Below, piece by piece: positions 1-9,030 of a stretch of 64,000 nucleotides of DNA. Source of the stretch: Aureimonas psammosilenae (GTDB lineage Bacteria > Pseudomonadota > Alphaproteobacteria > Rhizobiales > Rhizobiaceae); NCBI RefSeq assembly GCF_009176975.1, contig NZ_WEZG01000003.1, forward strand, positions 62,001 to 126,000. The letters run 5' to 3'. The notes under the pieces are model-generated. The model was not told where the DNA came from, ran no database searches, and saw nothing but the letters and a program-made list of their open reading frames with translations. Each line of letters begins with the position of its first letter. The first letter of the stretch is position 1. Position numbers and translations under genes: made by a program.

Positions 1-411
1 CAGGGCGAGGTCGATGGAGTTGGCGAACATCGGCATCAAAGCCATATCCACCCGCATGTCCGGGTCCTCCGCGGGCGTTGCGAGCATGGCTTCGAGCGCG
101 GAGATGCCGTCGAGAGATACGAAATCGACGGTGAAGCCGGCAATGGCGAAGGACACGCGCAGGGCGTCCTCGACCACGCGTGGCTGGAACGCGCTGGCGA
201 CGAGAACTCTGAGGGGACGTCCCGGAAGGTCGCCATCCACTTCCATGGATCGAAGAAGCGCTGCGGCCCGCTGCACGCCGAGCCTCTGGCGAGCGTCCCT
301 CAAGGACCGGGCAAAGTGCCCTTGCCCTTTCCCGGCAGCGCGGCGAAGAACGTCCGCATCCGGCGCGGCTTCGTCCGGCAGAAAGCGCCAGAACGTCGGC
401 TTCTCGCTCAC
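1..411 (-). CDS. Partial protein of unknown function, possibly FkbH-like N-terminal region
   Basis: Only the first 137 codons are present; the gene runs off the left edge. It starts with GTG at 411, and its GTGA overlaps the stop codon of the SpeD-like gene by four bases, so the two are almost certainly co-translated. The visible protein begins MSEKPTFWRFLPDE. Around residues 68-115 there is an alternating beta/alpha pattern (LRVLVASAFQPRVVEDALRV) reminiscent of the N-terminal domain of FkbH-like HAD proteins, which starts in the same way. That resemblance is by eye only and weak. No catalytic motif is visible in the part available, so I give no function. Confidence 0.6.
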   Translation of the reverse strand, partial: MSEKPTFWRFLPDEAAPDADVLRRAAGKGQGHFARSLRDARQRLGVQRAAALLRSMEVDGDLPGRPLRVLVASAFQPRVVEDALRVSFAIAGFTVDFVSLDGISALEAMLATPAEDPDMRVDMALMPMFANSIDLAL

Positions 412-761
412 ACCGCCAAGGGCTCGATGTGGCGGGTCACATAGGAGCGCTCCACCACGCCGTTCGGGCAAAGGCGTCGGGCGATCTCGTCGATGGCGCG
501 GTTCTCGTCCATCTCCGGATTGCAGAGCAGGATATCGGCGAGAACCATGCGATATTCGGGCCAGGTCGTCAGCATGATGTGACTTTCGGCCAGAAACAGG
601 ATCAGCGTCACACCGTGCGGCACGTAGCGCTGCGCATGCTCGCCGATGATCGTCGCGCCCACCGATTTGGCGGCCGCGATACCCGCCTCGAGGAGTTTGA
701 CCTCGTCCTCGATCACGTTTTCGCAGTTGCGCATGTCCGCAAGGACCTGCCGGATTCTCAT
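408..761 (-). CDS. S-adenosylmethionine decarboxylase (SpeD) family protein with altered processing site
   Basis: 117 aa, the length of a class 1b prokaryotic AdoMet decarboxylase. These enzymes self-cleave at Glu-Ser to form a pyruvoyl group and make decarboxylated AdoMet for spermidine synthesis. The cleavage region is AESHIMLTTWPEY, with Ser60 at the pyruvoyl position, His61 next to it and Cys80 at the catalytic Cys position (Thermotoga Cys83). The residue equivalent to Thermotoga His68, normally HTWPE or HTYPE, is Thr65 here. That His is needed for efficient self-processing in characterised enzymes. The start ATG has a GAGG ribosome site seven bases upstream. No spermidine synthase is nearby. 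It may be a neofunctionalised SpeD paralogue (some now decarboxylate arginine or ornithine) or a non-processing relative. Confidence 0.75.
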   Translation of the reverse strand: MRIRQVLADMRNCENVIEDEVKLLEAGIAAAKSVGATIIGEHAQRYVPHGVTLILFLAESHIMLTTWPEYRMVLADILLCNPEMDENRAIDEIARRLCPNGVVERSYVTRHIEPLAV

Positions 762-860
762 GGCGCCTCGCCGTTTCGAACGATCCGCCCGGATGGGCTA
801 GGCTTGTCGCGCGATGCTATATGCGTCGGCGTGAGCGGCGGCAAGGCGGACGGGTCGGGA

Positions 861-1355
861 ATGAGCAAGGCAGCGGGCGAAGCGAAGACCTTCGTCATCA
901 GGAACCTGGAAACGCAGGATATCGACGCCGTGGCGCGGTTCGAGGTCGAGATCGCCACGCGCTCCTTCGCCGATGAAGCGGTGACGGACCTCGACCATTA
1001 CCGCAAGAAGCTGGGCAAACTGGTGAAGTACCGCGACGACTGGACGAAGGTGATCGAGAAGGACGGCGCGGTCTGCGGCTGGGCCTGGGTCGCATCCCGT
1101 CGCAACTTCATCACCGACGACCTTTATGCCGACTTCCGCTCCTTCTACGTGGACGGCCCGAAGGCCGGGCCGGCGGCGGCGGTCTCGTTGCTGCGAGCTG
1201 TTCTTGCCCATTGCGAAGCGGAAGGCTTTACCCGCATCGTCGGCCGCACGGCGACATCCAACGCGCCGATGCGAGCCCTCTACGAACTCGCCGGCTTTTC
1301 CGAGCGCCACATCGTCTACGAACTCGACATCGGCTCCGGACGCAAACTCGGCTAG
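861..1355 (+). CDS. GNAT family N-acetyltransferase
   Basis: 164 aa from ATG 861. The fold is that of a single GNAT domain: a beta-rich N-terminal half (FVIRNLETQDIDAVARFEVE), a central strand with FRSFYVDGPKAGPAAAVSLL corresponding to the acetyl-CoA pyrophosphate loop and following helix, and a C-terminal strand and helix with the typical NAPMRALYELAGF signature (residues about 135-147). GNAT enzymes transfer an acetyl group from acetyl-CoA to an amine; the substrate cannot be read from sequence. An in-frame GTG at 831 would add ten residues and cannot be excluded. The gene is divergent from the SpeD-like gene (99 bases apart) and convergent with the downstream dehydrogenase, ending four bases before that gene's stop. 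Confidence 0.8.
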   Translation: MSKAAGEAKTFVIRNLETQDIDAVARFEVEIATRSFADEAVTDLDHYRKKLGKLVKYRDDWTKVIEKDGAVCGWAWVASRRNFITDDLYADFRSFYVDGPKAGPAAAVSLLRAVLAHCEAEGFTRIVGRTATSNAPMRALYELAGFSERHIVYELDIGSGRKLG

Positions 1356-1359
1356 ATCC

Positions 1360-2118
1360 TCAGATCGAGCCGCCCTCGACCATGTAGTTGTTGGCGGTGC
1401 ACATCGCCGAATCGTCGGACGCGAGGAACAGCACCATACGCACGACGAAGACCGGCTCGATCGGGTCCGGCAGGCACTGGCGCTCCAAGTGCTTGGCCAT
1501 CTTCTCCGGCGTCACCCACAGCTCCTTCTGGCGCTCCGTCATGATCCAGCCGGGAACCACGGTGTTCACACGGATACGGTGAGGGCCGAGGTCGCGGGCG
1601 AAGGAACGGGTCATGCCGTGAACGGCGGCCTTGGCGGTGGTGTAGACCGGCATGCCGCCGCCCGCCTCCCACCAGGAGTTCGACCCGATATTGACGATCG
1701 AGCCCCTGCCCGCCGCGATCATGCCGGGCGCGACGGCCTGCGTCGCGAAGAACATATGGCGCAGGTTCGTGGCGATGCGCTCGTCGTAATATTCGGGCGT
1801 GACGCTTTCCCAGCCATGCCGGTCGTCGCGGGCCGCGTTGTTGACGAGAACGAGCGCCGGACCGTGCGCCGCTTCGAGACGTGCGACGGCCGTCTTCAGG
1901 GCATCGATGTCGCGCAGGTCGCAAGGCTCGAACCGCACGGTGGCGGAACCGGAGAGTTCCGCTGCGAGCGCCTCGCCGCGCGTCGTGTCGATATCCACGA
2001 AACCGACCATGGCGCCCTGTTCGGCGAAGGCGCGCACGATCTCGGCGCCAATGCCGTAGGCCCCGCCCGTCACGATCACCGATAGGTCGCGAAGGCTCGG
2101 ATAGGTCGCGAAGTTCAT
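1360..2118 (-). CDS. SDR family oxidoreductase, D-xylose 1-dehydrogenase (XylB)-like
   Basis: 252 aa classical short-chain dehydrogenase. Visible motifs are the NAD-binding TGGAYGIG (residues 16-23), NNAA, the catalytic Ser in NIGSNSW, and YTTAK. Several stretches match the Caulobacter crescentus NAD-dependent D-xylose dehydrogenase XylB as I recall it: DDRH after NNAA, ERIATNLRHMFFATQAVAPG, and a late MTERQKELWVTPE segment. Sugar oxidation to the lactone in the cytoplasm is therefore the best guess; related enzymes act on arabinose or fucose. The start ATG has GGAG eight bases upstream. The gene is divergent from the aminotransferase and is not in the transporter operon, although both concern sugars or polyols. 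Confidence 0.82.
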   Translation of the reverse strand: MNFATYPSLRDLSVIVTGGAYGIGAEIVRAFAEQGAMVGFVDIDTTRGEALAAELSGSATVRFEPCDLRDIDALKTAVARLEAAHGPALVLVNNAARDDRHGWESVTPEYYDERIATNLRHMFFATQAVAPGMIAAGRGSIVNIGSNSWWEAGGGMPVYTTAKAAVHGMTRSFARDLGPHRIRVNTVVPGWIMTERQKELWVTPEKMAKHLERQCLPDPIEPVFVVRMVLFLASDDSAMCTANNYMVEGGSI

Positions 2119-2298
2119 GGTGGATTCTCCGTTTGGCGGCTTGGTGCCCTCCCGGTCGTGCGGCGTCAAGCGGCAGGCCATCTCACGGCCGGCATGGCCT
2201 CTGCGACAATTCTTGACGTTCGGTCGCACGATAGCGTCTTTGAATTCGAGACCGTCCGGGTTAGCCGGAAAACATCGCGTCTTTCCTCGGGACCCATC

Positions 2299-3441
2299 AT
2301 GTCGCAACCGATCGCCTTCATCGACCTCGCCCAGCAGCGCGACCGGGTTCGGGACAAGATCGAGGCGCGGTTCAAGCGCATTCTGGATACCGGCGCCTTC
2401 ATCATGGGGCCGGATGTGGCCGAACTGGAAGCCGCCCTTTCCGCCTTCGGTGGCATGTCGGAAACGCTGTCCTGCGCATCGGGCACCGACGCCCTGCTCC
2501 TGCCGCTGGCCGCATGGGGCATCCGCTCGGGCGACGCGGTTTTCGTGCCGAGCTTCACCTTCGCGGCGACGGCCGAGGTCGTGGCGATGCTCGGCGCGAC
2601 GCCGATCTTCGTCGATTGCCTCCCCCACAGCTTCAACATCGACCCGGACAATCTGCGGCTCGCGATCGACGAGGTGAAACAGGCCGGGCGCCTGCGGCCG
2701 CGCTGCATCATCGCCGTGGATCTCTTCGGGCAGGCAGCGGACTATCCGAGTTTGCGCACGGTCGCCGACGAGCACGGCCTGAAGCTGATCTCGGACGCCG
2801 CGCAAGGTTATGGCGCGACGATCGACGGCCGGATGGCCGGCGCCTGGGCGGATGTCGTCGCCACGAGCTTCTATCCAGCGAAGCCCCTCGGCTGTTATGG
2901 CGACGGCGGCGCGGTGCAGACGAACGACGCGGAACTCGCCGCCGTCATGCGGTCGCTGCGCGTGCATGGCTCCGGCACCGACCGCTACGACAACGTCCGC
3001 ATCGGTATGAATGCGCGTATGGACACGCTCCAGGCGGCGGTGGTGATCGAGAAGCTCGGCATCTTTCCAGAAGAGATCGAGTCGCGGATGCGGATCGCGC
3101 GGCGTTATTCGGACGCGCTGTCGCAGGTCGTCACACCCCAGGTGCTGCCGAACGGCATGGTCTCGACCTGGGCGCAATATACGGTGCGTGTCTCCGACGG
3201 CCGGCGTGACGCCTTCATGGCAGCCATGAAGGAGCGCGGCGTTCCGACGGTGATCTACTACGCCAAGCCCCTGCACCAGCAGACGGCCTATCGCGACTTC
3301 CCCGCCGCTGGCGGCCGGCTCGCCGTCACCGACGAGCTTTCCGGCGACGTCGTGAGCCTTCCGATGCACGCTTATCTGGACGAGGCGACGCAGGACCGCA
3401 TTATCGACGCCGTCCATGCATCGTTGAAAAGCATCGGCTGA
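2299..3441 (+). CDS. DegT/DnrJ/EryC1/StrS family PLP-dependent sugar aminotransferase
   Basis: 380 aa. These enzymes transaminate keto sugars of nucleotide sugars during polysaccharide or glycan synthesis, using PLP and glutamate. The ATG at 2299 begins MSQPIAFIDLAQQRDRVRDK, the usual family N terminus, so it is preferred to the longer in-frame reading from 2158. PLP-site features are CASGTDALLLPL (about 55-66), the Asp of DAAQGYG, and the internal aldimine Lys in SFYPAKPLGCYGDGGA (about residue 196). The C terminus contains YYAKPLHQQ and SLPMHAYL, both typical. No other nucleotide-sugar gene lies beside it, so the substrate is open. A strong bidirectional terminator follows. Confidence 0.9.
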   Translation: MSQPIAFIDLAQQRDRVRDKIEARFKRILDTGAFIMGPDVAELEAALSAFGGMSETLSCASGTDALLLPLAAWGIRSGDAVFVPSFTFAATAEVVAMLGATPIFVDCLPHSFNIDPDNLRLAIDEVKQAGRLRPRCIIAVDLFGQAADYPSLRTVADEHGLKLISDAAQGYGATIDGRMAGAWADVVATSFYPAKPLGCYGDGGAVQTNDAELAAVMRSLRVHGSGTDRYDNVRIGMNARMDTLQAAVVIEKLGIFPEEIESRMRIARRYSDALSQVVTPQVLPNGMVSTWAQYTVRVSDGRRDAFMAAMKERGVPTVIYYAKPLHQQTAYRDFPAAGGRLAVTDELSGDVVSLPMHAYLDEATQDRIIDAVHASLKSIG

Positions 3442-3448
3442 AACGCGA

Positions 3449-3480
3449 AAAGGGCGGAGGCTTTCGCGCTCCGCCCTTTT
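3449..3480. terminator. Bidirectional rho-independent terminator
   Basis: A perfect 11-bp stem (3449-3459 with 3469-3479) of AAAGGGCGGAG type, with a nine-base loop and A- or T-rich flanks on both sides. It lies between the convergent aminotransferase and smoK stop codons and can serve both. Confidence 0.85.
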
Positions 3481-3500
3481 CCGATCGCGATAACTCCGCT

Positions 3501-4505
<1,005 letters not shown>

Positions 4506-4520
4506 GGACGAATCCTCCCT

Positions 4521-5351
4521 TTACTTGACGGCGCCGAAGGTCAGACCCCGCACGAGCTGCTTTTGTGAGAACCATCCGATAATCAGGATGGGCGCGATGG
4601 CAAGCGTCGAGGCGGCCGAAAGCTTGGCGTAGAAATTGCCTTGCGGGCTGGAGAACGAGGCGATGAAGGCCGACAAGGGCGCTGCGTTCGTGGTGGTCAG
4701 CAGCAGCGTCCAGAAGGCCTCGTTCCAGGCCAGGATGACGTTGAGAAGAATGGTGGAAGCGATGCCGGGAATCGCCATCGGCGCCAGAACCCGGAACAGC
4801 TCCTGCCGAAGATTGGCACCGTCCATGCGGGCCGCTTCGAGGATCTCGCCGGGGATCTCCTTGAAGTAGGTGTAGAGCATCCACACCACGATCGGCAGGT
4901 TGATCAGGAACAGGATGACGATGAGCCCGAACCGGCTGTCGAGAAGGCCGGTATTGCGGAACAGGATGGTGATGGGCACGAGCGCGCCCACCGCCGGCAT
5001 CATCTTCGTGGACAGCATCCAGAGAAGCACGTCCTTGGTGCGCTTGGTCGGCGAGAAAGCCATGGCCCAGGCCGCGGGGATCGCGAAGATCAGCGCCAGA
5101 AGCGTCGAGCCGAGCGACAGGTAGATCGAATTCATCAGGAACGCGAAGTAGTCGCGCTGTTCCTGAATCGCGGCGTAGTTCTCGGTGGTCCAGTTGAAGA
5201 ACAGGAACTTCGGCGGGATCGAGATCGCGTCGAGTTCGGACTTGAACGAGGTCAGAACGGTCCAGAGGATCGGGAAGAAGATCAGGAAGCCGACGAACCA
5301 GGCGAGAACAGTGAAGAAGATCTTGCGTGTCGGAGTGGCTGCGCGCGCCAT
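4521..5351 (-). CDS. smoG: Polyol ABC transporter permease, SmoG-like
   Basis: 276 aa inner-membrane permease of the MalG type with six hydrophobic segments. The coupling-helix (EAA) motif is EILEAARMDGANLRQELFRV (about 190-209), which contacts the SmoK ATPase. I start at ATG 5351 (MARAATPTRK) because it follows GGAGG in the end of smoF by a normal distance; a longer reading to 5390 would run into smoF. The gap to smoF is four bases, so translation is probably coupled. The family is the sorbitol/mannitol branch of CUT1 permeases. Confidence 0.92.
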   Translation of the reverse strand: MARAATPTRKIFFTVLAWFVGFLIFFPILWTVLTSFKSELDAISIPPKFLFFNWTTENYAAIQEQRDYFAFLMNSIYLSLGSTLLALIFAIPAAWAMAFSPTKRTKDVLLWMLSTKMMPAVGALVPITILFRNTGLLDSRFGLIVILFLINLPIVVWMLYTYFKEIPGEILEAARMDGANLRQELFRVLAPMAIPGIASTILLNVILAWNEAFWTLLLTTTNAAPLSAFIASFSSPQGNFYAKLSAASTLAIAPILIIGWFSQKQLVRGLTFGAVK

Positions 5352-5355
5352 GGGT

Positions 5356-6219
5356 TCAGGCCTCCAGATTCTTGCCGACGATGCGGACAAGGAAGATCGA
5401 CACGATGTTGGCGAGGATCACCGCGACGATACCGCCCGCCGAGGCCGTGCCGACGTCGCCTTCCAGCGAGATGATCGAGGCGATCAGGAACGGCAGGTTG
5501 GACGAGGACGTGCCGCCGCCGGTGGTCACGAAGATCTCGGCGTAGACCGACAGAAGGAAGATCGTCTGGATGAGGATCACCACGGTGATCGCACGCTTCA
5601 TGTGCGGCAGCGTGATGTAGAAGAAGATCGACAGAGCGCCCGCGCCGTCCATCTCGGCTGCTTCCTTCTGGTCCTCGGCCAGCGACTGAAGCGAGGTGAG
5701 AAGGATCAGGGTGGCGAAGGGCAGCCACATCCAGGCGACGATGATGATGATCGACAGAAGCGGATAGTCGGTGAGCCAGTTGATCGGCTGGAGACCGATC
5801 GTGGTGAGCAGCCAGCCGATGACGCCGTTCACCGGGTTCATCATCATGTTCTTCCAGACGAGGGCGGCGACCGTCGGCATCACGAAAAACGGGGCGAGCA
5901 CCAGAAGACGCACCGGCGCCTGGCCGAAGAACTCCTGATCGAGAAGAAGGGCGAGCAGAATGCCGCCGCCGACCGTGATGCAGAGCACCCCCGCCACAAG
6001 GATCAGGGTGTTCTGGAAGGCGCTGATGAAGCGCGGGTCGGTCAGGAAGTAGGAATAGTTCTCGAACCCGACGAAGGGCGCGGCGGGATCGTAATAGGTG
6101 TAGCGCAGGGTCGAGAAATAGAGCGTCAGGACGAGCGGGACGATCATCCAGACGAACAGCGCGATCACCGAGGGCGCCAGCATGGCCCGGGCGGCGGATT
6201 TGGTGTGCAATGTCGCCAT
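5356..6219 (-). CDS. smoF: Polyol ABC transporter permease, SmoF-like
   Basis: 287 aa from ATG 6219 (MATLHTKSAARAML). MalF-type permease with six transmembrane segments and the EAA-loop variant KEAAEMDGAGALSIFFYI (about 186-203). It pairs with SmoG to form the channel. The 197-base spacer from smoE contains a strong stem-loop, so expression is likely lower than that of the binding protein. A longer in-frame start at 6255 has no better support. Confidence 0.9.
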   Translation of the reverse strand: MATLHTKSAARAMLAPSVIALFVWMIVPLVLTLYFSTLRYTYYDPAAPFVGFENYSYFLTDPRFISAFQNTLILVAGVLCITVGGGILLALLLDQEFFGQAPVRLLVLAPFFVMPTVAALVWKNMMMNPVNGVIGWLLTTIGLQPINWLTDYPLLSIIIIVAWMWLPFATLILLTSLQSLAEDQKEAAEMDGAGALSIFFYITLPHMKRAITVVILIQTIFLLSVYAEIFVTTGGGTSSSNLPFLIASIISLEGDVGTASAGGIVAVILANIVSIFLVRIVGKNLEA

Positions 6220-6375
6220 ATGTCGGTTCCGGGCGCTATCGGCCGCGCGTCGCAATCGGCCAGCGGGGGATATCGGGGGCCTCGCGCATCGCGATGATAC
6301 CGCGACGCTGGAAAGGCCGGGCGATGCGGGACACGGGGCGCAAGGGCGCGTCGTGGGTCGCCGCTAAGGGAAGAT

Positions 6376-6401
6376 CGGCCGGCGCCCAACGGCGCCGACC
6401 G
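6376..6401 (-). terminator. Intercistronic stem-loop between smoE and smoF
   Basis: Arms 6376-6386 and 6391-6401 pair over 11 bp (one G-U pair in the minus-strand RNA) around a four-base loop. It lies 15 bases after the smoE stop, followed by a moderately pyrimidine-rich run. Such elements after binding-protein genes usually act as partial terminators or protect the upstream mRNA 3' end, raising binding protein over permease. Confidence 0.7.
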
Positions 6402-6416
6402 GAACGCGAAAGCGTC

Positions 6417-7736
6417 TTACTTGATGTAGCCGGCGCGGGTCAGTTCGCGGGTCGCCTGCGCCTGCGCGGCGGCCAAAGCCTGCTCGACCTTCACCGAACC
6501 CGATAGGGCACCGGCCATCTGCTGGCCGACCGCCGTGCCGAGACCCTGGAACTCGGGGATCGCGGCGAACTGCAGGCCGACATAGGGCTTGTCGGGGCCC
6601 GCCGCCGGATCGGCCATGTTGATCGAGGCCAGCGTCTGAGCGGCGAACGGAGCCGCCTTCAGGTACTCCTCGTTCTTGTAGAGCGAGGTGCGCGTGCCGG
6701 GAGGCACGTTGGCGAGACCCTTTTCCTTGGCCACGAGTTCGGCATAGCCCTTCGAGGTCGCCCAGGAGATGAAGGTCTGGGCGGCTTCCTTCTTCTGCGA
6801 AGACGCCGGGACGGCCAGCGACCACGCCCAGAGCCAGTTCGCGCCGCCGTTCGGGCAGTTCTCGATGCCGCACGGGGCGGGAGCGAAGCCGACCTTATCG
6901 GGAACCTGGCTCTGCTTGGGGTCCGTCACGAAGGAGGCCGCGACGGTCGCGTCCATCCACATGCCGCACTTGCCCTGGCCGAAAAGCGAAAGGGTCTCGT
7001 TGAAGCCGTTGGCCGCAGCGCCCGGAGGACCGTACTTGGTCATCAGGTCGACATAAAGGGTGACGGCCTTCTTCCAGCCTTCGCTTTCGAACTGCGGCTT
7101 CCACGAAGCGTCGAAGTAGTTCGCGCCGAACTCACGCGCCATGTTGCCGAGGAAGGCCATGTTCTCGCCCCAGCCCGGCTTGCCGCGCAGGCAGATGCCG
7201 TAAACGCCGGCCGACTTGTCGGTCATCTTCTCGGCGGCCTGGGCGATGAAGTCCCAGGTCGGCTTCTCCGGCATGGTCAGACCAGCCTTTTCGAGAAGAT
7301 CCTTGCGGTACATGGTCATCACGCTTTCCGCGTAGAACGGCGCGGCGAAGAGCTTGCCGTCCGTCGACAGGGCCGCGCGGATCGGCGGAAGGAGGTCGTC
7401 GGCATCGTAGTCGGCGCCGAGACTTTCCAAGGGCGTCAACCAAGCCTGCTTCGACCAGATCGGAACCTCGTAGGTACCGATGGTCATCACGTCGAACTGG
7501 CCGCCGCCGGTGGCGATATCGGTGGTGACGCGCTGGCGAAGCACGTTCTCTTCGAGCGTGACCCAGTTCAGCTTGATATCGGGATGCGCCTTCTCGAACT
7601 CGCCGGTCAGGCTCTGCATCACGATCATGTCGTTGTTGTTGACCGTACCCACGGTCAGGGTCGTGGACTGCGCCTGTGCGCCAGCCGTCAAGGCGAGAAG
7701 CGACAACGCGCCCAGCGCCAGTTTCTTCATGGTCAT
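6417..7736 (-). CDS. smoE: Sorbitol/mannitol-type ABC transporter substrate-binding protein
   Basis: 439 aa periplasmic binding protein of the SmoE/MtlE group. Residues 1-23 form a Sec signal peptide (MTMKKLALGALSLLALTAGA, cleavage near AQA|Q). The mature protein contains family-typical stretches such as TVNNNDMIVMQSLTGEFEK, GQFDVMTIGTYEVPIW and GVYGICLRGKPGWGENMAF. It captures a polyol, probably sorbitol or mannitol, and delivers it to SmoFGK. ATG 7736 has GGGAGG at a normal distance; ATG 7730 is also possible. It is the first structural gene of the operon, 159 bases after the SorC-family regulator. Confidence 0.92.
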   Translation of the reverse strand: MTMKKLALGALSLLALTAGAQAQSTTLTVGTVNNNDMIVMQSLTGEFEKAHPDIKLNWVTLEENVLRQRVTTDIATGGGQFDVMTIGTYEVPIWSKQAWLTPLESLGADYDADDLLPPIRAALSTDGKLFAAPFYAESVMTMYRKDLLEKAGLTMPEKPTWDFIAQAAEKMTDKSAGVYGICLRGKPGWGENMAFLGNMAREFGANYFDASWKPQFESEGWKKAVTLYVDLMTKYGPPGAAANGFNETLSLFGQGKCGMWMDATVAASFVTDPKQSQVPDKVGFAPAPCGIENCPNGGANWLWAWSLAVPASSQKKEAAQTFISWATSKGYAELVAKEKGLANVPPGTRTSLYKNEEYLKAAPFAAQTLASINMADPAAGPDKPYVGLQFAAIPEFQGLGTAVGQQMAGALSGSVKVEQALAAAQAQATRELTRAGYIK

Positions 7737-7755
7737 TCCAAAGCCTCCCAGCCCT

Positions 7756-7814
7756 GCTGATGAGCAAATGATCAGCCGGAGGGCAAATTCCCACCGAGCG
7801 TCTCGATTTGTCAA
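7756..7814 (-). promoter_or_regulatory. Candidate smoE promoter and SorC-family operator
   Basis: On the minus strand a perfect TTGACA (-35) occupies 7814-7809 and an inverted repeat GCTGAT-N9-ATCAGC lies at 7756-7776, between it and the smoE ribosome site. The position suits an operator for the regulator encoded immediately upstream. A -10 element is not convincing (GAATTT at about the right spacing). Confidence 0.45.
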
Positions 7815-7895
7815 ACGATTCCGATGCGGCGACGCAGCAATTCCACTCCCTTAGCCGACCAACGCATCCGCAAGCTGCGCCGCGCCGCGAACGGA

Positions 7896-8846
7896 TCACG
7901 CAAGTTGCTTGGCCGTCAGTTCGTCCGTGATGAGGCCGTTGATCAATCCGCCGGCCATCGCGGCACGGATACCGGGCAGCTTGAACGCCCCCATGGCGAT
8001 GGCGATCACTTCCGTTCGCCGCCGATCCGGGATCGGAGCGCTGGCGACACGCTGGTTATATCGGCAGTCGATGATCGCGCCCTCGGCATCGAAAGCCCAG
8101 CCGACGATCTCGCCGACGGCACCCAGCCCTTCGAGTTCCTCCAAATCCTGGCGGGTGACGAAGCTGTCTTCCACGAGCGGCGCGCCCTGCCCGAGTTCGC
8201 CGATACCGACAAAGGCGACATCGGCCTCGGCGGCAAGCCGCAACGTGGTTTGCACACCCTTCTGTTCGTGAAGAAGGTGCTTTTCCTCGGGGCTCGCCAT
8301 CACCACCGGCAGCGCAAGCGGATAATGGCGGGCCTGCACCACGTCGGCCATGGTGAAGATGGTGTTGTAGACGGACGCCGAACCATCCAGCGCGATGCTG
8401 CCCGCCAGCGACACGATCCGGTGCTGGCTCGCATCCATGGCGGGAAGGCGCTCCACGGCCGCCTTCAGCGTACGGCCGCTGCCGATGGCGATGATCGCTG
8501 GATCGAGCTGGAGCAGACGCCGCTCCATCTCGTCGGCGCAGGCTTCGGCGATGCCGAGTGTCGTGGAACTCGAATCGGGATCGGACGGCACGACGATGCA
8601 GGATTTCAGGCCGAAACGCTCGCGCAGAGCCGTCGAGGCTTCGAGGCAATTGGCGATCGGATGATCGATTCGCACCTTCACGAGGCCGGCCGAGATCGAC
8701 AAGGAAACAAGGCGTTGCGCGGACTGGCGCGAAATGCCGAGTTTGGTCGCGATCTGATCCTGCGTGTTGCCGGCGACGTAATAAAGCCAGCCGGCGCGCG
8801 CTGCGTCGTCAAGTCGCGATAGATCCTCTCCCCGACTCCTGCTCAC
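7896..8846 (-). CDS. SorC-family sugar-binding transcriptional regulator
   Basis: 316 aa from GTG 8846. An N-terminal helix-turn-helix (about 25-50, NTQDQIATKLGISRQSAQRL) is followed by the phosphosugar-binding effector domain of the SorC/DeoR group, with the diagnostic IIAIGSGRTL, VVMASPEEKHLLHEQ and DVAFVGIGEL segments. It probably controls the downstream smoEFGK genes in response to a polyol or its phosphate. GTG 8855, three codons earlier, is equally close to the GGTGGAG ribosome site. The gene is upstream of smoE in the same direction and divergent from the ATP-grasp gene. Confidence 0.88.
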   Translation of the reverse strand: MSRSRGEDLSRLDDAARAGWLYYVAGNTQDQIATKLGISRQSAQRLVSLSISAGLVKVRIDHPIANCLEASTALRERFGLKSCIVVPSDPDSSSTTLGIAEACADEMERRLLQLDPAIIAIGSGRTLKAAVERLPAMDASQHRIVSLAGSIALDGSASVYNTIFTMADVVQARHYPLALPVVMASPEEKHLLHEQKGVQTTLRLAAEADVAFVGIGELGQGAPLVEDSFVTRQDLEELEGLGAVGEIVGWAFDAEGAIIDCRYNQRVASAPIPDRRRTEVIAIAMGAFKLPGIRAAMAGGLINGLITDELTAKQLA

Positions 8847-8937
8847 AAGTCTCACTCCACCGCCTTCCTGATCTACGTCCCATTCCCGTCGTGGCGCAAG
8901 GACGCGCGTGACGCTTCGCCATCGCCGCAAGGGATAG

Positions 8938-8965
8938 ACGCATCAGTTCGCTGTCAACAATGCGT
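8938..8965. promoter_or_regulatory. Inverted repeat in divergent promoter region
   Basis: ACGCAT (8938-8943) and ATGCGT (8960-8965) form an inverted repeat with a 16-base spacer, between the divergent SorC-family regulator and ATP-grasp genes. It could be a binding site for the regulator; this is inferred from position only. Confidence 0.3.
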
Positions 8966-9030
8966 AGGCGACTTGATTTTCCGCACCGCGCCGCATTCTC
9001 TTCCTTGGATGGTTGCGAAGGAGTCGGCGC

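Noticed and set aside
2119-3417. Upstream in-frame extension of the minus-strand XylB-like gene
   Set aside because: It runs antisense through the aminotransferase; the SDR fold begins at ATG 2118 with a proper ribosome site.
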